A stretch of DNA of 64,000 nucleotides from Spirodela intermedia (Eukaryota; Streptophyta; Magnoliopsida; Alismatales; Araceae). The position numbers and the translations under genes were made by a program. Of this stretch, positions 62,945 through 64,000 are shown piece after piece. The notes beneath the pieces were generated by a model that had not been told where the DNA came from, made no database searches, and saw only the letters and a program-made list of their open reading frames with translations. The DNA lies in the NCBI GenBank assembly GCA_902729315.2, contig LR746264.1:7719878-7783877 (forward strand). Direction: 5' to 3'. Each line of letters begins with the position of its first letter. Positions within the stretch are counted from its first letter, which is position 1.

Positions 62945-64000
62945 TCACAGCACTTCATTAGTGACTTCAGAGGCTGAATTCCGAATCTTACTGGAAATTC
63001 TCTCCGTCAAAGCCGAAGCAACTGAATATTTGCTGTCGTCGTAACAAGCATTTACAAACCCAGCATAAGTTATGTAATCCAAGTCGTGGTCTTTGTCCAG
63101 CAATTTGTGGAAGAAGAAGGCAGCCTGCGCCAGTTTTCCTTCAGAAGACAGTTTCCTCACTAAGATATTGGCAGTCCGGACCCAGAGTTTTCCATCAAGC
63201 ATGTCCAAAATAGCCAAAGCACCGGAGATTTCATCTTTCATACAGAGCTCATATGCCAAGGTGACACGAGTCACTTCACATGGGCAGAGTCCCCTATCAA
63301 CCATGGCTCTATACAGGGCCTGCGCTTCTTCTAACTTTGACTCCTTGCAGAGACCGCTAATAAGAGCACCATAAGTTACAGAGTCAGCCACACAACCGTT
63401 GATGGCCATCTTTTCAAAGATCTCCATGGCGAGGTCCACCTTCCCATCCCTGCAATACCCACTTATCATCGAGGTGAAAGTTTGCTTTTTTGGTACCAAC
63501 CCCAGCTTAAGAGCTTCATGAAGAAATCTCTCGCCATCCTCCATTCTCCTTTGCCTGCAGAAAGAAGAAATTAGCGTTGTGTATGTGTGCATATCGGGCT
63601 GGCATCCGAATTTCTCCATCAAATGAAAGAAATCCAAGGCCCGAGATGTATCTCCTTGCTTGCAGAGCTCACTGATGAGAACTGTGAATGTGGCCCGGTC
63701 AGGTAGAGGTCCATATCTGAAGCATGTATGAAGAAGCCTGTAAGCGTCGCCCTCCCTCCCTTTCCTAAAGAGGCAATTGAGAACTGCATTGTAAGTGCAT
63801 ATATTGGGGGGGCAACCTTCTGCAGTCATTTGGCCCATCAATTCATATGAACGGGCCAAATCTCCAGCCTTGCAGTATCCGTTGATCAGAGTGGTGTAAG
63901 TGCTGGCGTTTGGTGCCAGGCCCTGCTCCCTCATCCTCCCCAGCAGCATCTCCGCCCTGTTCATCTTATCCTCCTTACAGTACCCTCCTATCATGGCAGT
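62945..64000 (-). CDS. P-class pentatricopeptide repeat protein (At4g19890-like), 3' part
   Basis: The gene reads leftwards and enters the window at 64000 already in frame, so the N-terminus is outside. The 351 visible codons form about nine 35-residue PPR motifs of the P class: TYTTLINGYCKAGDLARSYE, TYNAVLNCLFRKG, TFTVLISELCKQG, TYTTLISSFCRQRRM, TFTSMISGYCRDGKVDLA, TYGALISGLCKESKLEEA. These are followed by an atypical C-terminal region (CPCEVTRVTLAYELC, AAFFFHKLLDKD, SKYSVASALTERIS). That tail resembles my recollection of Arabidopsis At4g19890. PPR proteins bind organellar RNA; no E or DYW domain follows, so editing is unlikely. No intron in the visible part, as usual for the family. The target cannot be predicted without the N-terminal repeats. 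Confidence 0.9.
   Translation of the reverse strand, partial: TAMIGGYCKEDKMNRAEMLLGRMREQGLAPNASTYTTLINGYCKAGDLARSYELMGQMTAEGCPPNICTYNAVLNCLFRKGREGDAYRLLHTCFRYGPLPDRATFTVLISELCKQGDTSRALDFFHLMEKFGCQPDMHTYTTLISSFCRQRRMEDGERFLHEALKLGLVPKKQTFTSMISGYCRDGKVDLAMEIFEKMAINGCVADSVTYGALISGLCKESKLEEAQALYRAMVDRGLCPCEVTRVTLAYELCMKDEISGALAILDMLDGKLWVRTANILVRKLSSEGKLAQAAFFFHKLLDKDHDLDYITYAGFVNACYDDSKYSVASALTERISSKIRNSASEVTNEVL

Overview
The window is nuclear DNA of a flowering plant. Evidence: genes with many phase-conserved GT-AG introns; a plant-specific leucine-rich-repeat receptor kinase (LRR-RLK) family; a plant pectin-synthesis gene (GAUT7); a P-class pentatricopeptide-repeat (PPR) gene; and decayed plant Ty3/gypsy elements with tRNA-Asp-type primer sites. 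Exons are GC-rich and the transposon tracts are very AT-rich. The species cannot be named from sequence alone.

Layout. A direct array of four copies of one 19-exon LRR-RLK gene lies on the + strand: RLK1 740-5571, RLK2 7103-11985, RLK3 26507-31687, RLK4 45142-49819. The family is LRR-VIII-1 (At5g49760/HPCA1-like). RLK1 (960 aa) and RLK3 (982 aa) read open through every exon. RLK2 and RLK4 carry several independent lesions and look like pseudogenes. Downstream on the - strand are three ordinary single genes: ALG6 (53811-49943, convergent with RLK4), GAUT7 (61089-54519) and the 3' part of a PPR gene (beyond 64000 to 62945).

Duplication history. The repeated unit is larger than the RLK. It carries a shared upstream block of up to about 1.5 kb and a piece of the convergent ALG6 gene. 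RLK2 is followed by a short ALG6 3'-end fragment (about 12010-12160). RLK3 is followed by a longer, internally deleted ALG6 pseudogene (32920-33148 plus 37252-38085) that is split by an LTR retroelement. RLK4 is followed by the intact ALG6. The simplest reading is that the RLK4-ALG6 locus was the template for serial duplications.

The gaps between RLK copies (12.2-25.7 kb, 31.7-43.6 kb) are nested transposon debris. They hold a chromovirus-type gypsy pol cut in two by about 5.8 kb of other repeats, an LTR element with a gag remnant only, at least three copies of a 1.3-1.7 kb AT-rich repeat, and head-to-head LTR remnants around 41.7-43.6 kb. I found no tRNA or rRNA gene, no CRISPR array, and no sign of a wholly new system. 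The most interesting content is the birth and decay of a putative hydrogen-peroxide-receptor-like kinase cluster.
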